Source: Uranotaenia lowii (taxonomy: Eukaryota > Arthropoda > Insecta > Diptera > Culicidae). From it: 64,000 bases of DNA. The stretch is from the NCBI RefSeq assembly GCF_029784155.1, contig NC_073693.1, positions 164,654,031-164,718,030 of the forward strand, in the 5' to 3' direction. The notes beneath the pieces were generated by a model, which was not told the origin of the DNA, made no database searches, and saw only the letters and a list, made by a program, of their open reading frames with translations. Made by a program: the position numbers and the translations under genes. Positions 21,551 to 33,918 of the stretch are shown piece after piece (the first letter of the stretch is position 1; every line of letters starts with the position of its first letter).

Positions 21551-22403
21551 TTCAACCACGAAAAGTTTAACATCGATTTTGTGAAAGTGCGCATGAAACA
21601 ATATTGAAATTACTATGTACCTGGTAATTTTCGATAACTCTCAATGTTTGTTGTCGAAAATACTATGATCATGATAATTTCATCATAATTTCTATCACAA
21701 CTACCGTCCGCATAGTAATTTTGACATTGTGGCACCAATTCATATCAAGAAAATACTACGCACATCGTACTTTTGGGAACAAAACATATTTGACTCAAAA
21801 ACATAAGTGCGTATGATAATTTTACTATGGTAAACATTCTTGTTGTTTACACTAATTCAGGATCATTAATCCCCGCATAAATAAGGATTATAACCAAACG
21901 ATTTCTTAAATAGTCTAATGACGATTTGGTGAAGCGTAAATAAACCTTTAGCAAACGATTATTCAAACTGTGAAATACATTGGTTGAACCGTGAAATCCG
22001 AATTCACAGTATTTTTAATATGTCGTTAGGTTATGTAATTGTTAAAAACTGTTAAAACGCTTATATGGAGGAACTGTTTTACAACAGTTGAGATAACATC
22101 CAAAACCACTCATGGAAAGCGTGATTGTGTCGTCTAACTGTTTCTGTTACAGTTTTTCAAAAGGTTCTCCCGTAACCAGACATTGATAGTAGTAGTCGTG
22201 AAACGAGTTGATATAATGTTCTTCGAACGTTATGCGAACGGTAATGAAAATCGTGCGCTAACGGAGCACGCACACAGACGTAAAATATGGAGATTTCGGA
22301 TTTCATAAGTATTTATACTATTTTATATTATTTTATATTTTATTATTTACTTACATTTAACATTGTTTTCCAGAACAAATATGTACATGCGTATTATTTT
22401 GTT
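21551..22403. other. MITE-like AT-rich interval
   Basis: The stretch ACAAAACATATTTGACTCAA near 21782 recurs near 36447, both next to TTTTACTATG, so part of this interval is a dispersed repeat. CCCCGCATAAAT near 21872 recurs near 30520. No coding was recognised. Confidence 0.4.
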
Positions 22404-22733
22404 TTATTCTCTTGTCGTGCCCCATCGCACCCAATCTGAATAAGGTACGTTCAACGCACCATTTTTATTCGGAGCTGTTGGAGAAACTGCCGGATGGGAA
22501 AACAACTCGATTTTAGCAAGGTCGAGTTCCGTTGGGAGTTTTGATAGTGTCCTACTCATCAGACTCCAGCAAATCTTGATGAAATACATGGTCTCTGTTT
22601 CCAATTTTCGTTGTAGTTTCTGATGTGCTAAAGACGTGCATTCCTGGGGGGAAACGAAAATGCGATTAAGATTTGATACATCGTTATTTTCTGTATTATT
22701 ACTTACATGGTTGTTTATAATCGTTGATTCCAT
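22404..22733 (-). CDS. Hypothetical small two-exon gene
   Basis: The minus strand opens ATG (22733) for nine codons (MESTIINNH) to a consensus donor CAT/GTAAGTAAT. An intron of about 60 bp ends TTTCCCCCCAG near 22648. The frame resumes in phase with ECTSLAHQKL and runs to TAA at 22404, giving about 92 residues. The intron is itself open, so an unspliced form is also possible. The protein has a helical middle (MYFIKICWSLMSR) and no family I recognise. It lies among TEs and may be part of one. Confidence 0.35.
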   Translation of the reverse strand: MESTIINNHVSNNTENNDVSNLNRIFVSPQECTSLAHQKLQRKLETETMYFIKICWSLMSRTLSKLPTELDLAKIELFSHPAVSPTAPNKNGALNVPYSDWVRWGTTRE

Positions 22734-24011
22734 TGGATTTTGGTAGTTTTCGCTAGCTCGGTCACCATTTTCACCAACTGGTTGTTTACTTTTTTCTCAC
22801 TCAGCCGGTGTGGGGCAGTGGTGCCAATTTTAGATATTTTACGATTTTGTACTATGTTTATCCAAAAACTGTAGGAATCTGCATAAATTTAAAAAAAAAC
22901 TTATATACACGCAGAAAAAGGAAGGGGAGTCGAATGAACAAAACGTTTTGTTATTTAATTTTATTTCATCAATGCACATTTAATGAGTAGTTTTGATTTT
23001 AAATTCGATCCGAAACAAAATCCAAGATTTCGTTATTTTTACAATATAGTCGAAGCCAATACACCGTGTATGGCGAGGGGTGCCTCTTTATTTTAAAATA
23101 TTTTTATTGTTGTTTTCAAGTTTATAATTGGGTTGTTTTTTAATCAAAAATTGGTTTTATTAGGTAAACGTGTAATTGGTGGCAAACAAAGACGAAAAAA
23201 CTGACAGAATCGTGCATGAAATGCAATCAAGTTGTCAGCAGCGCAACTGTTTTCCCGGATTTTTATGGCCGGGATACCGTATACGAAATGGACGAGAACC
23301 GGAATTGTCTCCCGGCTAGGTAAGCCTATATTTACCAGTAGCATATTGCGGTTACTGGGAAAATTTCTAATCGCGCGACGGTAGCCTTCCGTGCGGTAGG
23401 CTAGCCGGAGCAGTAAACACAGTTAAAAAAATCACTCTCACTCACTAATTTCATTGAAAAGTTAAGAAGTAAATTCTTGAATCAATCTTCAAATCATTAT
23501 TTTGCAAGAGAGGACAAAACATGAAGTCTTCGGAATGAAATATTATTATTTTTAGTATTCATTGAGATTGAATTAATTACGAGCGTTAAAATCCCAGGCA
23601 AAACAAAAAAACAATCTACATTATTGAAAACACATTTTTCCATAGCCTGAGAATTAACGAATTTGGCATGACGAAGATTTTTGATGCGATAAATGCGTCT
23701 TTGATACTTTATATGCCGGTCGAATTCAATTATGTTGTCGTTAAAATGTAACAAATCGTACATATATGAGAAGTTAAAAAAGGAGTTGTGTACGGTGAAT
23801 AATCTATTATAGGAAATAATACCATTCGCATCGCAAAAAATTGGACTGCGCAATTTGTGCGATCTGTCAAATCAGTATAAAATCTGACGGTTTTCTACAC
23901 GCTAACCGCTTTTCAGTTAAACTTTATACGGATAACTCCGACTGCAAAACAAAGCACGATATCCAACATTCAATGAATGATCGCTACCGTGTCGTCGAAC
24001 TCTAAACTTAT

Positions 24012-24755
24012 TTAAGGGGGGGGGGGGGGTAGGGTTTAACGGGTATAAAAAAAACACCATTTTCACGATTTTTTTCTAGAGCTATCGTTCAAACAAATGT
24101 ATTCAAATTTTTTGCATTATACAAAGCATTGTTAAAAGAACATTTAGTAATTTTTTCGTAGAAAAATATTAAAAAATGAGCCGGAGACGGAGCATTTTCG
24201 AGGATGCCTTTTAGAAAACAGGATTTGCGGTGGACACTGTATCTCAGCACAGAATCATCTGAAGTCAAAAAATCAGAGCAAAATATTTTTAATAGATGTT
24301 TTTCTGGACCCCAACGTTTTTATTTAACTTAAAAATATTTTTATGAAATTTTTGTGGCTGTTTGAAGTAAAAACTACGATTTTTCACCTAAAAATCCGCC
24401 ATTTTTCACCTGTAAAATCTCCCCAAAGTAAAAAAATCAAAAAAGAAAAACGTTGGGGTCTGGTATTTTATATGTAGAAAATATGTTCCAAATTTGAAAA
24501 GAATCGGATAAGTAGTTTTCAAATGACGATGTCCACGGACTTTAAAAATGTGCATTCGAGAAAAACGCGTTTGAAGTTTCTGCTTTTGCTTTCTTGCAGT
24601 ATTAGATAGGAGGAGATAAAGGCCTATAATTTCTACAATTTTGCTTCAATTGACTTGAAAATTTGACACAACATTCTTGAAATGTTTTACAATAAGAAAA
24701 TAAAAAAATAAAAAAATCGATTTTTTGAAAGTGTTAGACCCTACCCCCCCCTTAA
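24012..24755. mobile_element. TTAA-flanked element with G-run ends
   Basis: The left side reads TTAA, a run of G, then TAGGGTTTAACGGG. The right side is the inverse, GTTAGACCCTA, a run of C, then TTAA. It is 744 bp including the TTAA copies. TTAA flanks suggest a piggyBac-like or Kolobok-like non-autonomous element. There is no coding frame. Confidence 0.7.
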
Positions 24756-25167
24756 ACAACTACAGGTTTTCATTTTTTTTCGTGAATTTGTCCGCTGATT
24801 GAACCCATCGCAAACAGGTTTTTTAACTATTCATTTTTCCGTGATTTTGACCGCTGATTGACCAAGCTCAAGGCAAATACAATTTTTTGTTTTATAAATA
24901 TTTGGTATACATGTTTGTTTGACAACTTTTTATTAAATCATCTTTCAATGTTTTCTGCTTGTTCATCCGATTTAATTTCAGTCGATAAATAATCCTTATG
25001 TAGAACAATGCTAATTTTTTTCTTGAATACTGTAATTTTTTTTACAGTGGTACCCTACGGGCGCCCAAATCAGCTATCGCAGAAATAGAAAAAAAGAGTG
25101 GATCAGCAATAAAAAAATGTAAAATTTCTTTCAGTTTGTCCTTTTTTATGTTATTTTTCTTCGCAGG

Positions 25168-25404
25168 GTGCTGCAATGTTCAGGGGACTTCGTCAAAGCG
25201 CCGGCTGATGGCGAATCGCCCTAGAACAACATCCAAGGACTGGTTGAACAGGAATATGTAAGCCAGTTCCGGTTCCGCAGGAAGAAGCCGCGCAACGGCT
25301 ACCCCGAAGAAGAAAATTTTGTTTTCGCATCTCGTTCGATCCTTGGGAAAATTTCTTCGATCATCCGTGCCGTGTACCTGGTCCGTGTCCTGCGAGTGAT
25401 ATAA
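25168..25404 (+). pseudogene. Captured exon-like frame inside TIR element D
   Basis: Between TTCTTCGCAG and ATAAT/GTGAG, one frame reads about 78 codons (VLQCSGDFVKAPADGESP, stop, NNIQGLVEQEYVSQFRFRRK…VFASRSILGKISS) with a single internal TAG. The codon pattern looks protein-coding. I do not recognise the family. It is most simply a decayed captured exon. Confidence 0.4.
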
Positions 25405-26283
25405 TGTGAGTTTGCAGTTTATAATCAACTGTCCGTCCAGTTTGAATAAATCTTACAATCGGCCAGACATTTTTGTGCTACTCAAATGTCTGAAAAGTCC
25501 CATATAACTAACTTCACTTTTCTTTCCCCTACCATTTCAGATGTCAAGAGGAGCATTCGAGACACAACAATCAACATCCGGGCCAATGAGGCTGATTTAT
25601 AATGGGTCGCAGATTTTGGTGCTTCGATTGTTGGTTTTGGCTTCGATTAGTTGCTGCTGCCAGAAGAGCTGTCCCGCGGAAACCAAAAAAATGAAAAGGG
25701 TGGAATAATTTGATATGAATATAAAAATGAGTTAAATTCTAGTGTTTTATTCATGAATGGAAAAAAATCCTTGAAATAACCAAACAGGATTATTAAAATC
25801 CACTGTATTTCTTTTTATTTTGATTAGTAAAAAATGAATTGCTGCAATTCAAAAACGTTTTGTAATTTTGAATCAATCAAACTTCTTAAATTTAAACCAG
25901 TTTGTTTTAATTTTTTTTCACAAAAATATTGTTGTTTTGACAAGAAATACGATTCGTTTTCAAAAAGGGCCTATATTATATTGATAAATACACTCGCTTT
26001 AATTTCATCTACACTTTCGTATAAAAGTAATCAAATATATATTTCTGCTTTTTCCCAACCAAAATTTTTATTATTTTCTTCCAAAATTTTATTATTCCCA
26101 AAATATATTTTTCTGCGTGTAAGTTAACAATACGATGATATAATGAACGCGAAAAGTAGCAAACGCGAATGAAGAAGCGAACTGCGGAGATATACGTTAA
26201 ACATAATTTAACTTTTTTTCAATTGTCTGTAATTGAAATCAATTTGAGTGGGCATACAGACGATTAATATCAAACCAGTCTAA

Positions 26284-27613
26284 GAGCACCTGTATCCGTG
26301 GTCCAAACAGCCGGTTTAGATCCAAATTCCGACCCGAGCAACCGCATTGGTGATCCATTAGGTGGTATGAAAAAACCCTAGCAATTGCTTTTGCTAAACT
26401 AAATCGAGCATTCGAGCAGTCGCAGAAAGCAATTGCTTCGGTTGATATGAATAAAGTTTTTTCTGACAGCTGTTTTCTCAGTCAGGAGATTTTACTTTTA
26501 GAACAAGCTAGTTTGGTATGAATAAAGCCCAAATCTGAAGCAATCGCTCGAGAAATCTCCTAGCAATTACTTTATTTTCTAAGCATGCTTGGTAGCAGAC
26601 TTTTCCAATAAACAAATTCTTCAACAACGTCATGAATTTATAAAATTAGCAATATTACACTGCAATACAATTTAAAAAGGCATTTTCAACATAGATAAAG
26701 AACAGTCGAAGTGATAACCCAACTTTTTTCATATTCCTGTTGTTGTATGAAATGATTCGTCTAAGATGAAACAAAACAAATCAATTAGTAAATATTTCAA
26801 ATTAAAAAAATCCGGCTACAGTGGAAGAAGTCCCAATCGGCTTGAAGTTGGAAGAAAGTTGTAATAATTTAAAACATAATTCAGATCTCCCAAATTTATA
26901 TGATTTTTTATAATTCAATGATTTAAAAAAACATCTTAAGTTAAGATGCACGCCTATTGCCTATTTTTTTTTATATATCGGATTATCCCGATCCGAGAAC
27001 GTGTGGGAGAGCTTATGATAAATGTTAAAAAGCTAGGCCATTTTTTGTTTGACAATATTCAATTTTCTTTAAACATCAACATACGAGCATGTATTGACTT
27101 AAATTTTTCCGATCGTTCTTACACCCACCACCCGCACCGTCGATTTCATGGCTATTTTAGTCGTGCTTTTCATTTTTTTTATTGTCTTCTTTCATTTTAC
27201 TTTAGAAAATTTCAGATTCTGCTGGTTGGATAGCTCTTTTTTTTGAAGCAAAAGCTATGTTCTAAGACTTTAGTACACATCTGCTAAGCAAATGTTTATT
27301 CATACCAAACTAAGCAAATGCTTTGGGCTTTTGCTTTGCTTGATTTCGAGCAAAGTAAAAGCTACCGAAGCAATTACTAAACCTTATTCATACCACTAAT
27401 TATACCAGTTTCAACTCAACTTTTTTTAGAGCTGGTATAAGGATTGATCCAAAACTGATGACATTTGGATCCAATTTGACGCAGTTCTAAACCGTTTGAC
27501 AGTTAATGGAACACGAGTGCAGTTGCCAGTTTTTTCATTGGATCGGATCTAATTTCTTTGGTTCAATTCTTGTATAAATTAGACCCAAGAATAGACCACG
27601 AATACAGATGCCC
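26284..27613. mobile_element. PIF/Harbinger-like MITE with a nested TIR element
   Basis: The ends GAGCACCTGTATCCGTGG and the inverse of GGGCATCTGTATTCGTGG are flanked by TAA (26281-26283, 27614-27616). This fits the TWA target of PIF/Harbinger elements. Another TIR element is nested at 26362-27396. Confidence 0.65.
26362..27396. mobile_element. Nested TIR element E
   Basis: It starts GTGGTATGAAAAAACC and ends with the inverse of GTGGTATGAATAAGG. Both subterminal zones are rich in AGCAATTGCTT/AAGCAAATGCTT words. About 1035 bp. A short frame at 26946-27233 shows no family features. Confidence 0.6.
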
Positions 27614-27617
27614 TAAG

Positions 27618-28707
27618 GCCGATGACATAGTGAATACGATGCGATGCAATGCGGTGAATGCGATTCAATGCGGTGAACCACATGTGATGAAAATGCCCAA
27701 GTAACCATAAGCACTAAAGCTTTGCATTTTTATAGCTTTACTCCAGCATTCAAGTGCTAAATTACACTATATCAGCATACCAAGTGCAATTTTGCATTAC
27801 AACAGCCCTTCGAGTGCTATGCTGCATGAAATTAGAATTATACCACTCTTTTAAAATGCAACTAGCATTTCATCAGCTTTACACAATGCTTTAGAAATTC
27901 ATCATAGCTCTAAAACAGAATAACAAATGCTATATTTTCTAAGCATTAAATTCGCATCAAACAAGCTTGCTTAAATACTTTTTTGCACTATTTGAGCACT
28001 ACACTGGCATTAGGCCAAAGCACATTAGCATTGATTGATGCTGAATCAATGCAAATTTAGGGCACCGGTTGCTAGAAATTTGATTCAAATAGGACTTTAA
28101 TTTCAAAGATTTAACGCGGACCTGATAGGTCCACAAGCAGAGTTACTGAAAAATGTCCGATCCATATGGATGTCATGAGTTCGATTCCAGGTCATCTTCA
28201 CCCGAAAAATAAAAAATAAAAATATTGAAAATTCAAACCGAGAGATCCCCTTAATATGCATCAGCGAATATCAAAATAAGTCAAATTCATTATCATGGCA
28301 GAAAAAATGGAGCCAAACAAAAATCGAAGTTTTTTTTTACCCGCATGGTTGTACCTCATTTGAACGCCATTTGCATTTTCCCAGCATTTTGCCCGCCAAC
28401 GCTATAGCATCAATTCAGCATAGCACAGTGCTTTTATAGGGTTATACCAGTTTCTGTACTAAAGCCGCAGTTAATTTCGCCAAACCTGGCTCACAGGGCT
28501 AATATGATGCACAGAATCAAGCTCTATAGCTGATGTTAGAGCAGAGTTGGTGCTAGTTTTTAGTGCTTATGGTTACTTGGGGTATGTGAATCGCTTAAAC
28601 CTGACATACTCAAAGCGGCGAAGCAGATGTCAATTTGTTCCGCTGCTCGAATTCGCATAGGCTGCGTCCGTAAATTCGCATCGCATCGCTATCACTATGT
28701 CATCGGC
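27618..28707. mobile_element. TIR element F with nested CCCAAG MITE
   Basis: The ends GCCGATGACATAGTGAATAC and the inverse of GCCGATGACATAGTGATAGC are imperfect inverted repeats rich in GCGATGC words. It directly abuts the Harbinger-like element. Its own body is only about 205 bp once the MITE at 27696-28581 is removed. Confidence 0.65.
27696..28581. mobile_element. CCCAAGTAACC MITE, copy 1
   Basis: 886 bp with ends CCCAAGTAACCATAAGCACT and its inverse. It is almost identical to 54228-55113. The interior repeats AGCATT/TTAGTGC words in both orientations. No open frame of note. Confidence 0.85.
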
Positions 28708-30136
28708 ACAAGCGTTAAAGACCAATTTCCCTGAAAAACAGAAATCTGCATATTACCTGCTAATAAAACCTAATAAAAATGGTCATTGGTGAATGCTTCG
28801 ATTTTGTTAAAAAACATCTGGCATCTCTGGCACCCTCATTTCGGCTATTTTCGCATGAGTGTGACAGAAGGCATGAACGCTACAGATAATTCGCGATTTC
28901 GAAGCTAATTTTTGACAGATCGTGTGCGTGCAAAAAATGTAAACAAACAGGGGGAAAAACTAGCTAGTAATAAATCATTATTTTCTCTGATTTGGTTAGG
29001 GTTTTTCAGAAAATGATGGATACAAATTTAAAGTAGAAGATTCAGAGATTATTTTGAGCTACAGGAAAAAATGTATATGTTCCGTGAAGCATCGCAAATG
29101 GACAACAAAAAAGGTCAATTTTTTACTACGCCAAAAACTCTTCAGAGTATTTCACATATTTCTGAATGAAAACTCAAGCCAAATGCACATTTTCAATTGC
29201 AGTTTGTTAAAGAAGAAATCAATTAACATTCCTTCAAAATTTGGGGAAGAACCAACAATTGGTAAGCTAAAATTTTTTTTATTCGAAAAAACATAAATTT
29301 TTGATATTTTCTATTAGGTTTCCTTCTGCAGCTGCATACTATAAGGCGTAATAATTTTAAAGCTGTAAGGCGGATTTGGATATTTGATGGTGGTAAAAAT
29401 GCCATGGAAAAAATATATCCTTGAATAAATACACAATTTAAGTTTACTTTGACGGTATGCAATTGACATCGTTCAATGGTTATATCATGTTTTGTACTTT
29501 ATCGGACCTTATATGATTTTTTTGGAGAAATTTTATTAAAAATTAAATTTATACAACCACTAGCCGTAAAAAAATTAAAATTAAAATTTAACACTTTATA
29601 CTGTCTTAGGCTGAATCTATTTAAATTTTTATATAACGTATTCATGAAATGTTACAACTAAACCAAATCCAATAGTTTAAAGTAACCAATTGTTCATGCA
29701 TACAGACCGACGAGAAGCGCATAAAGTTTAATATAAAGATATGATACACCAATATAGATAATTGGAAAAAATTAAAAGTTTAGAAAATGAACGAAAAGAT
29801 TGATTTACATGTTAGTTTTTTCTGACCAACTGACTATTTTAAAATGGAGCTATCAGATAGAATTGACTCTTCTACCAGGCTAATTTATTCTAATTTAATT
29901 GAAAACCAACTTAAATTTTTCAAAGTAGTGTTTTTTTTTCATAATCATTTAGATTTATGGAAACTTAACTCGAAGCAATGTGAAGTCGTCTATAATTTAT
30001 CGTTCACCCAGAATGTTGCTCACGCTTCATCGTACTACCCTAGATGGCAGCAGCGCAGCTTCGAAATAGCGGATGGTTTGAGATCATTTTCACGATAACA
30101 ATATAATTTAAGTAATCGTTCAAACCGTTGATACAC
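28708..30136. other. Unassigned AT-rich interval
   Basis: Several short frames, none with a domain or consistent splice context. It may contain decayed MITEs. No RNA gene was recognised. Confidence 0.4.
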
Positions 30137-30303
30137 CTTTTCAGATATCATCACTTTTCCACATGAACGTTCATGTTTTGTTCTTATCGTTTTAGAAATT
30201 AAGTTCAACAATATAACCACACTACGTTTACAGAGATAGTCACTATTTCTGAAGCCGTTGATTTATTGTATGGACTGTTTGAGATATAGTTTTTTAGTAT
30301 GCG
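30137..30303. repeat. Terminal fragment of the TIR element C family
   Basis: The reverse complement begins CCCGCATACTAAAAAACTAT and follows the left end of element C (ATGAACGTTCAT, CACTATTTCT, CCTTTTCAGATA) for about 165 bp. No matching opposite end was found. Confidence 0.6.
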
Positions 30304-31250
30304 GGTCATCAAACCCGTTTGTAAAAAAAAACTAATTTTCAGCTGCTTTATAGTTACATAACTTTGAAAATCATTCCAGAGCATCGGGAGAACACACTAA
30401 GATTGACCGACGTGTGTCGGAAGTGTGAATTTTCATGTTTCAAATAATGTCATAATGCATGCATGCAAATAAACAAACAAACATACATAGTAACTTTACT
30501 ATTTAAATCAAGCTCCTCCCCGCATAAATCAGTATTATAAAATAACGATTGCCATTATCTTCTTCCTAAGACACATGAAAGATTAGCTTTATAGTTTTGG
30601 ATTATTAATGAACGATTAAGGTAGTCTTTTTCCCATGAAATGGAATCGTTTGGACGCACTTTACGATACAGCGAACGGGTCGTTAAGTAGAGTAACCATT
30701 CATTTTTTTTGCTTTTTTCTTTTCCAAAACGACCATGACCCGAAATATATGATACGTGTAATCTTTACTTTATGATCTTTTAAGAAAATGATGACGATAG
30801 AACGTATCTTTTAACAATAATAAAAAGACACAAAATTAACTAGGCGGGACGATTCGTGGTATGATTGGTAATTAATAGTAATATAAATAAATTTGATAAT
30901 AGACATTTAAAATATTTGTATTTTTCGGATTTTATCACAATAGAATTTTATTGTTATTGATGTCTTAAATTGAGTTTGACACTTTTCTGTGTTATCAAAA
31001 AATTTCTTCCTAGATGTCTTTTTTCTTCTTCTCGATTTAAAACTTTCAATTCTAAGCAACATTGAATATAGTTATTTTTTCTACCTATGTTAAAATTTGA
31101 TTTCGATTCAGAAGTTCTTAGTCAAGCTTAGCCCTCGAAAATAGTTCTAATTTTTTTAGTTCAAATACTTATTTAGATGTTAATAACAAAATCCTCATTT
31201 ATAAACTAAACTGTTATCTATATCATTAAATTTGTGGTTTTGGTGTTTCT
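30304..31250. other. Unassigned AT-rich interval
   Basis: CCCCGCATAAATCAGTATTA near 30518 resembles the interval near 21872, so a dispersed repeat is present. No coding was supported. Confidence 0.4.
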
Positions 31251-31331
31251 CTTCCAGGGGAGCCATTGAAGGTGCGCCGAAGGCAAAAGAAATGGACACA
31301 TGGCAATTTGATGTCATTAGGAATGGAAGCT

Positions 31332-31618
31332 TCATTTGGACTCGGATTGTTGAAATCTCTCTGAAACGGTTGTCGATACTGCAGCCCTTTGTTCTTTCTG
31401 TTTCGCCAGTTGTTCTTCGAAGTACTCCAACAAAATCTAGCATGCTTTGTGTTTTTAACAAAACAAATTCAGCTGACCATTTTATCGGATATTCATGCTC
31501 CGTTACCGAACGTTTCCTGAAAAAAAAGGTCGTCATTTTCATTTAAAAATAAACCTAGACTAGAAGTATTCTTACCTAGCTCCATTTTAACTGTGCACGA
31601 CTGGCTCGGGTTTCTAAC
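31332..31618 (-). pseudogene. Possible terminal exon(s) of an unidentified gene
   Basis: On the minus strand, an open stretch ILLEYFEEQLAKQKEQRAA…SESK ends at TGA 31332. It follows an AG at about 31437. Upstream, GAGCTAG/GTAAGAATAC near 31588 and TTTTTTTTCAG near 31520 give one more donor-acceptor pair. Upstream sequence is cut by TIR element C at 31619. The frame looks coding (acidic/basic helix), but the gene model does not close. Confidence 0.25.
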
Positions 31619-33866
31619 TTCCCGCATACCAAAAAACTATATCTTGAATAATCAGTACGATACATCTACGGCTCTAGAAATAGTGATTGTTTCGATGAAC
31701 GTAGCTATTGTTTTAAACTGTACTTCGACAACGATAAAAAAGAAATATGAACGTTCATGTAAATAAGTGACGGTATCTGAAAAGGTGAATGAAGGTTTAA
31801 ACGATTTACTTCAATTTTATAAATAATCATAAAACTGTTCTCGAACCTTAACACATAGCGTTTACGTCATATGTCAAACTCACGTCAAAATGACCAAAAC
31901 GCGGGTCAGAGATGCCAGATGACTCGAAAAAAAAAATTAGCACTGATTTGTGAAAATGTATGTATTTTAAATAAATAAATATATTGAGTAATTTATTTTA
32001 TATATTCTAAACAGATACATAAAATGAATACATTTTTGTTGCTAATACAATGGCTTCGTCGTTTAAGGAGTTGTTATTTATCTTTAATGCTACAATCTAT
32101 TATCTTATCATGTATCAAATTGTTATAAGAGTTATAATAATTATAAAAAGTTCATTATAGAAAAAATCTTTCGATTTTTGATATATCTTATTTGTTATGG
32201 ACAAAAAATTATAGTTGATGGCGGTGCAACGTTAGATTCAAAATTTAATTTCAAGTTTTATAAATACCAACCAAATCTTTTGGTATTCTATTCTAAATTT
32301 TACTCACGCTGTTGAGCCTTGAGTTGAGTTTAACATGTCGAATCTATTAAAAATATTTTTTGTTACTCATTAATTATGCTACATTCACAACTCGCGTGAG
32401 CTATCATTACGTCGTATGAAACAAAATGTAAAGAAGGAGTTTTTGTTACGAAAAAATATAATACAAAAACTGACATAAACTAGTCGTAACTTAATTCCAT
32501 TTAGAATATTTGCAGCCTGAGAAACATATTCTATACGTCAGATACAAATTTTAAAGTTGTTTTGATAACTTTTGCAGTAGTTTTCTGTGAATTCTTGGGG
32601 TGTTTCATACGACGTAATGAAAACTCACCTGAACCCCCCCCCCCCCCCCCCCCCCTTCCCACCCACTCCCTGCTGAGACGATGAAAAGATAAAATAAAAA
32701 TTAATCTCCAATAACACTTTTTATTTTCACATTTTCATTCCACATTGATACAATTTAAAAAAACAGTCTAGTTGACATCACTGCCGACAACACAAAAAAG
32801 AGGAAAAAGAAGCCTTCGTTTTTCGCGTTTCAAAGTTCCGTACCGGTAAATACCAGCACCAAAGTTTTCTCCGATTGTGGTTTGCCGGACGGCAATCGGC
32901 AGCCGCAAATCGGATGTTGAGGACATATATACAGGGACTTTTTCTAGCGATGATCGCAACAGGTAAATCTAATTTTATACATTAACAATAACAAACATAA
33001 AAAGGGCTTTTTTTCAGCAACATTTTCGCTGAAGGAGCCATGCATCACGTTGAAAGAAGGAGGAGTGAGGATTCTGGATCCAGCAGCTGCGACAATGTTC
33101 CGCCCGTGTGTCGTGTGTGAAACCTGGTTTAGGAGCTGATGAAAACAAAGTCGGAAGGGTATGGAGTGGTCCTAAACAAGTACTTGTCGTTCCAGGCGGA
33201 TCCCCCGGAATGGTTAGGTTTTTTCCAGGGTCCTGGTCCGTCGGCCTAGCTGTTTACCAGGCATTCCGTAGCGGCTGTACACCGTTGTGTAAGTACCTAA
33301 TAAAATCTCAATGAAGATGAGTTGAAAGTATGAATTTATTAAATAATGAAAATCCGAAAATTCCCAAAATATTTTCATCTTTGTGTGGGTGAGGGTACAA
33401 AAAAGCTTTGAGGTTATCGTCTCTTAGCAGTTTAACGATACAATCTTATAGTTTTTTTCAATGGTTACGTTATATGAGGCCATCAAAAAAAAGTAATTTT
33501 GGATCGAACGGTTCGTGCACCGATTTCCGTAACAGTTCGATTAACGGTTTGATAAATCGTTCAAAATATGCCTACATATGTTCATTCTAGGAACAGTTTA
33601 GTGCGCTGAAAACGTTATTCATAAGCGTTTTATAAACCATATCCCGACTGTTCCTAGAACAGTGTCTCCATACAGAGGTTTTAATAGTTTTAAACAGTAA
33701 CATAACTTAACGCCATATTCAACAGACCGTCGTTTTGGAATTCAAGATAAGTGCAATGTTTTTTATGGTTTCAGATATCATTATCTAAACGTTTTTTTAC
33801 GCTGTTTCTAATCGTTTTATAACTGCTACAGGAACTGTTGTGTTACAATATTTTCGTATTCGGGTT
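31619..33866. mobile_element. TIR element C, copy 2 (2.25 kb)
   Basis: Same sequence, orientation and nested parts as 19306-21550, offset by 12,313 bp. The only difference I see is a longer C-run (22 C, near 32634-32655). It has TT on both edges and unrelated flanks, which argues for transposition and against a segmental duplication. Confidence 0.88.
32391..32632. mobile_element. Short TIR element B relative nested in element C, copy 2
   Basis: Counterpart of 20078-20319. Because it is present at the same place in both element C copies, it inserted before the last transposition of element C. Confidence 0.75.
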
Positions 33867-33918
33867 ATGTTTTCAAGTTATTAACCTCAGCCGTAAGAGA
33901 ACCAGGTGAAGCATAAGT

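Larger units (their letters stand above)
22906..26121. mobile_element. TIR element D (about 3.2 kb) with a nested TTAA element
   Basis: The ends TACACGCAGAAAAA (22906) and TTTTTCTGCGTGTA (26121) are perfect inverted repeats with TA at both edges. The interior has splice-like sites (GGCTAG/GTAAGCC near 23322; TTCTTCGCAG near 25167; a donor near 25404) and one exon-like frame. No transposase frame was seen. Confidence 0.7.

Noticed and set aside
19306..33866. Segmental duplication joining the two element C copies
   Set aside because: Sequence identity stops exactly at the inverted terminal motifs on both sides. The flanks are unrelated, so transposition explains it better.
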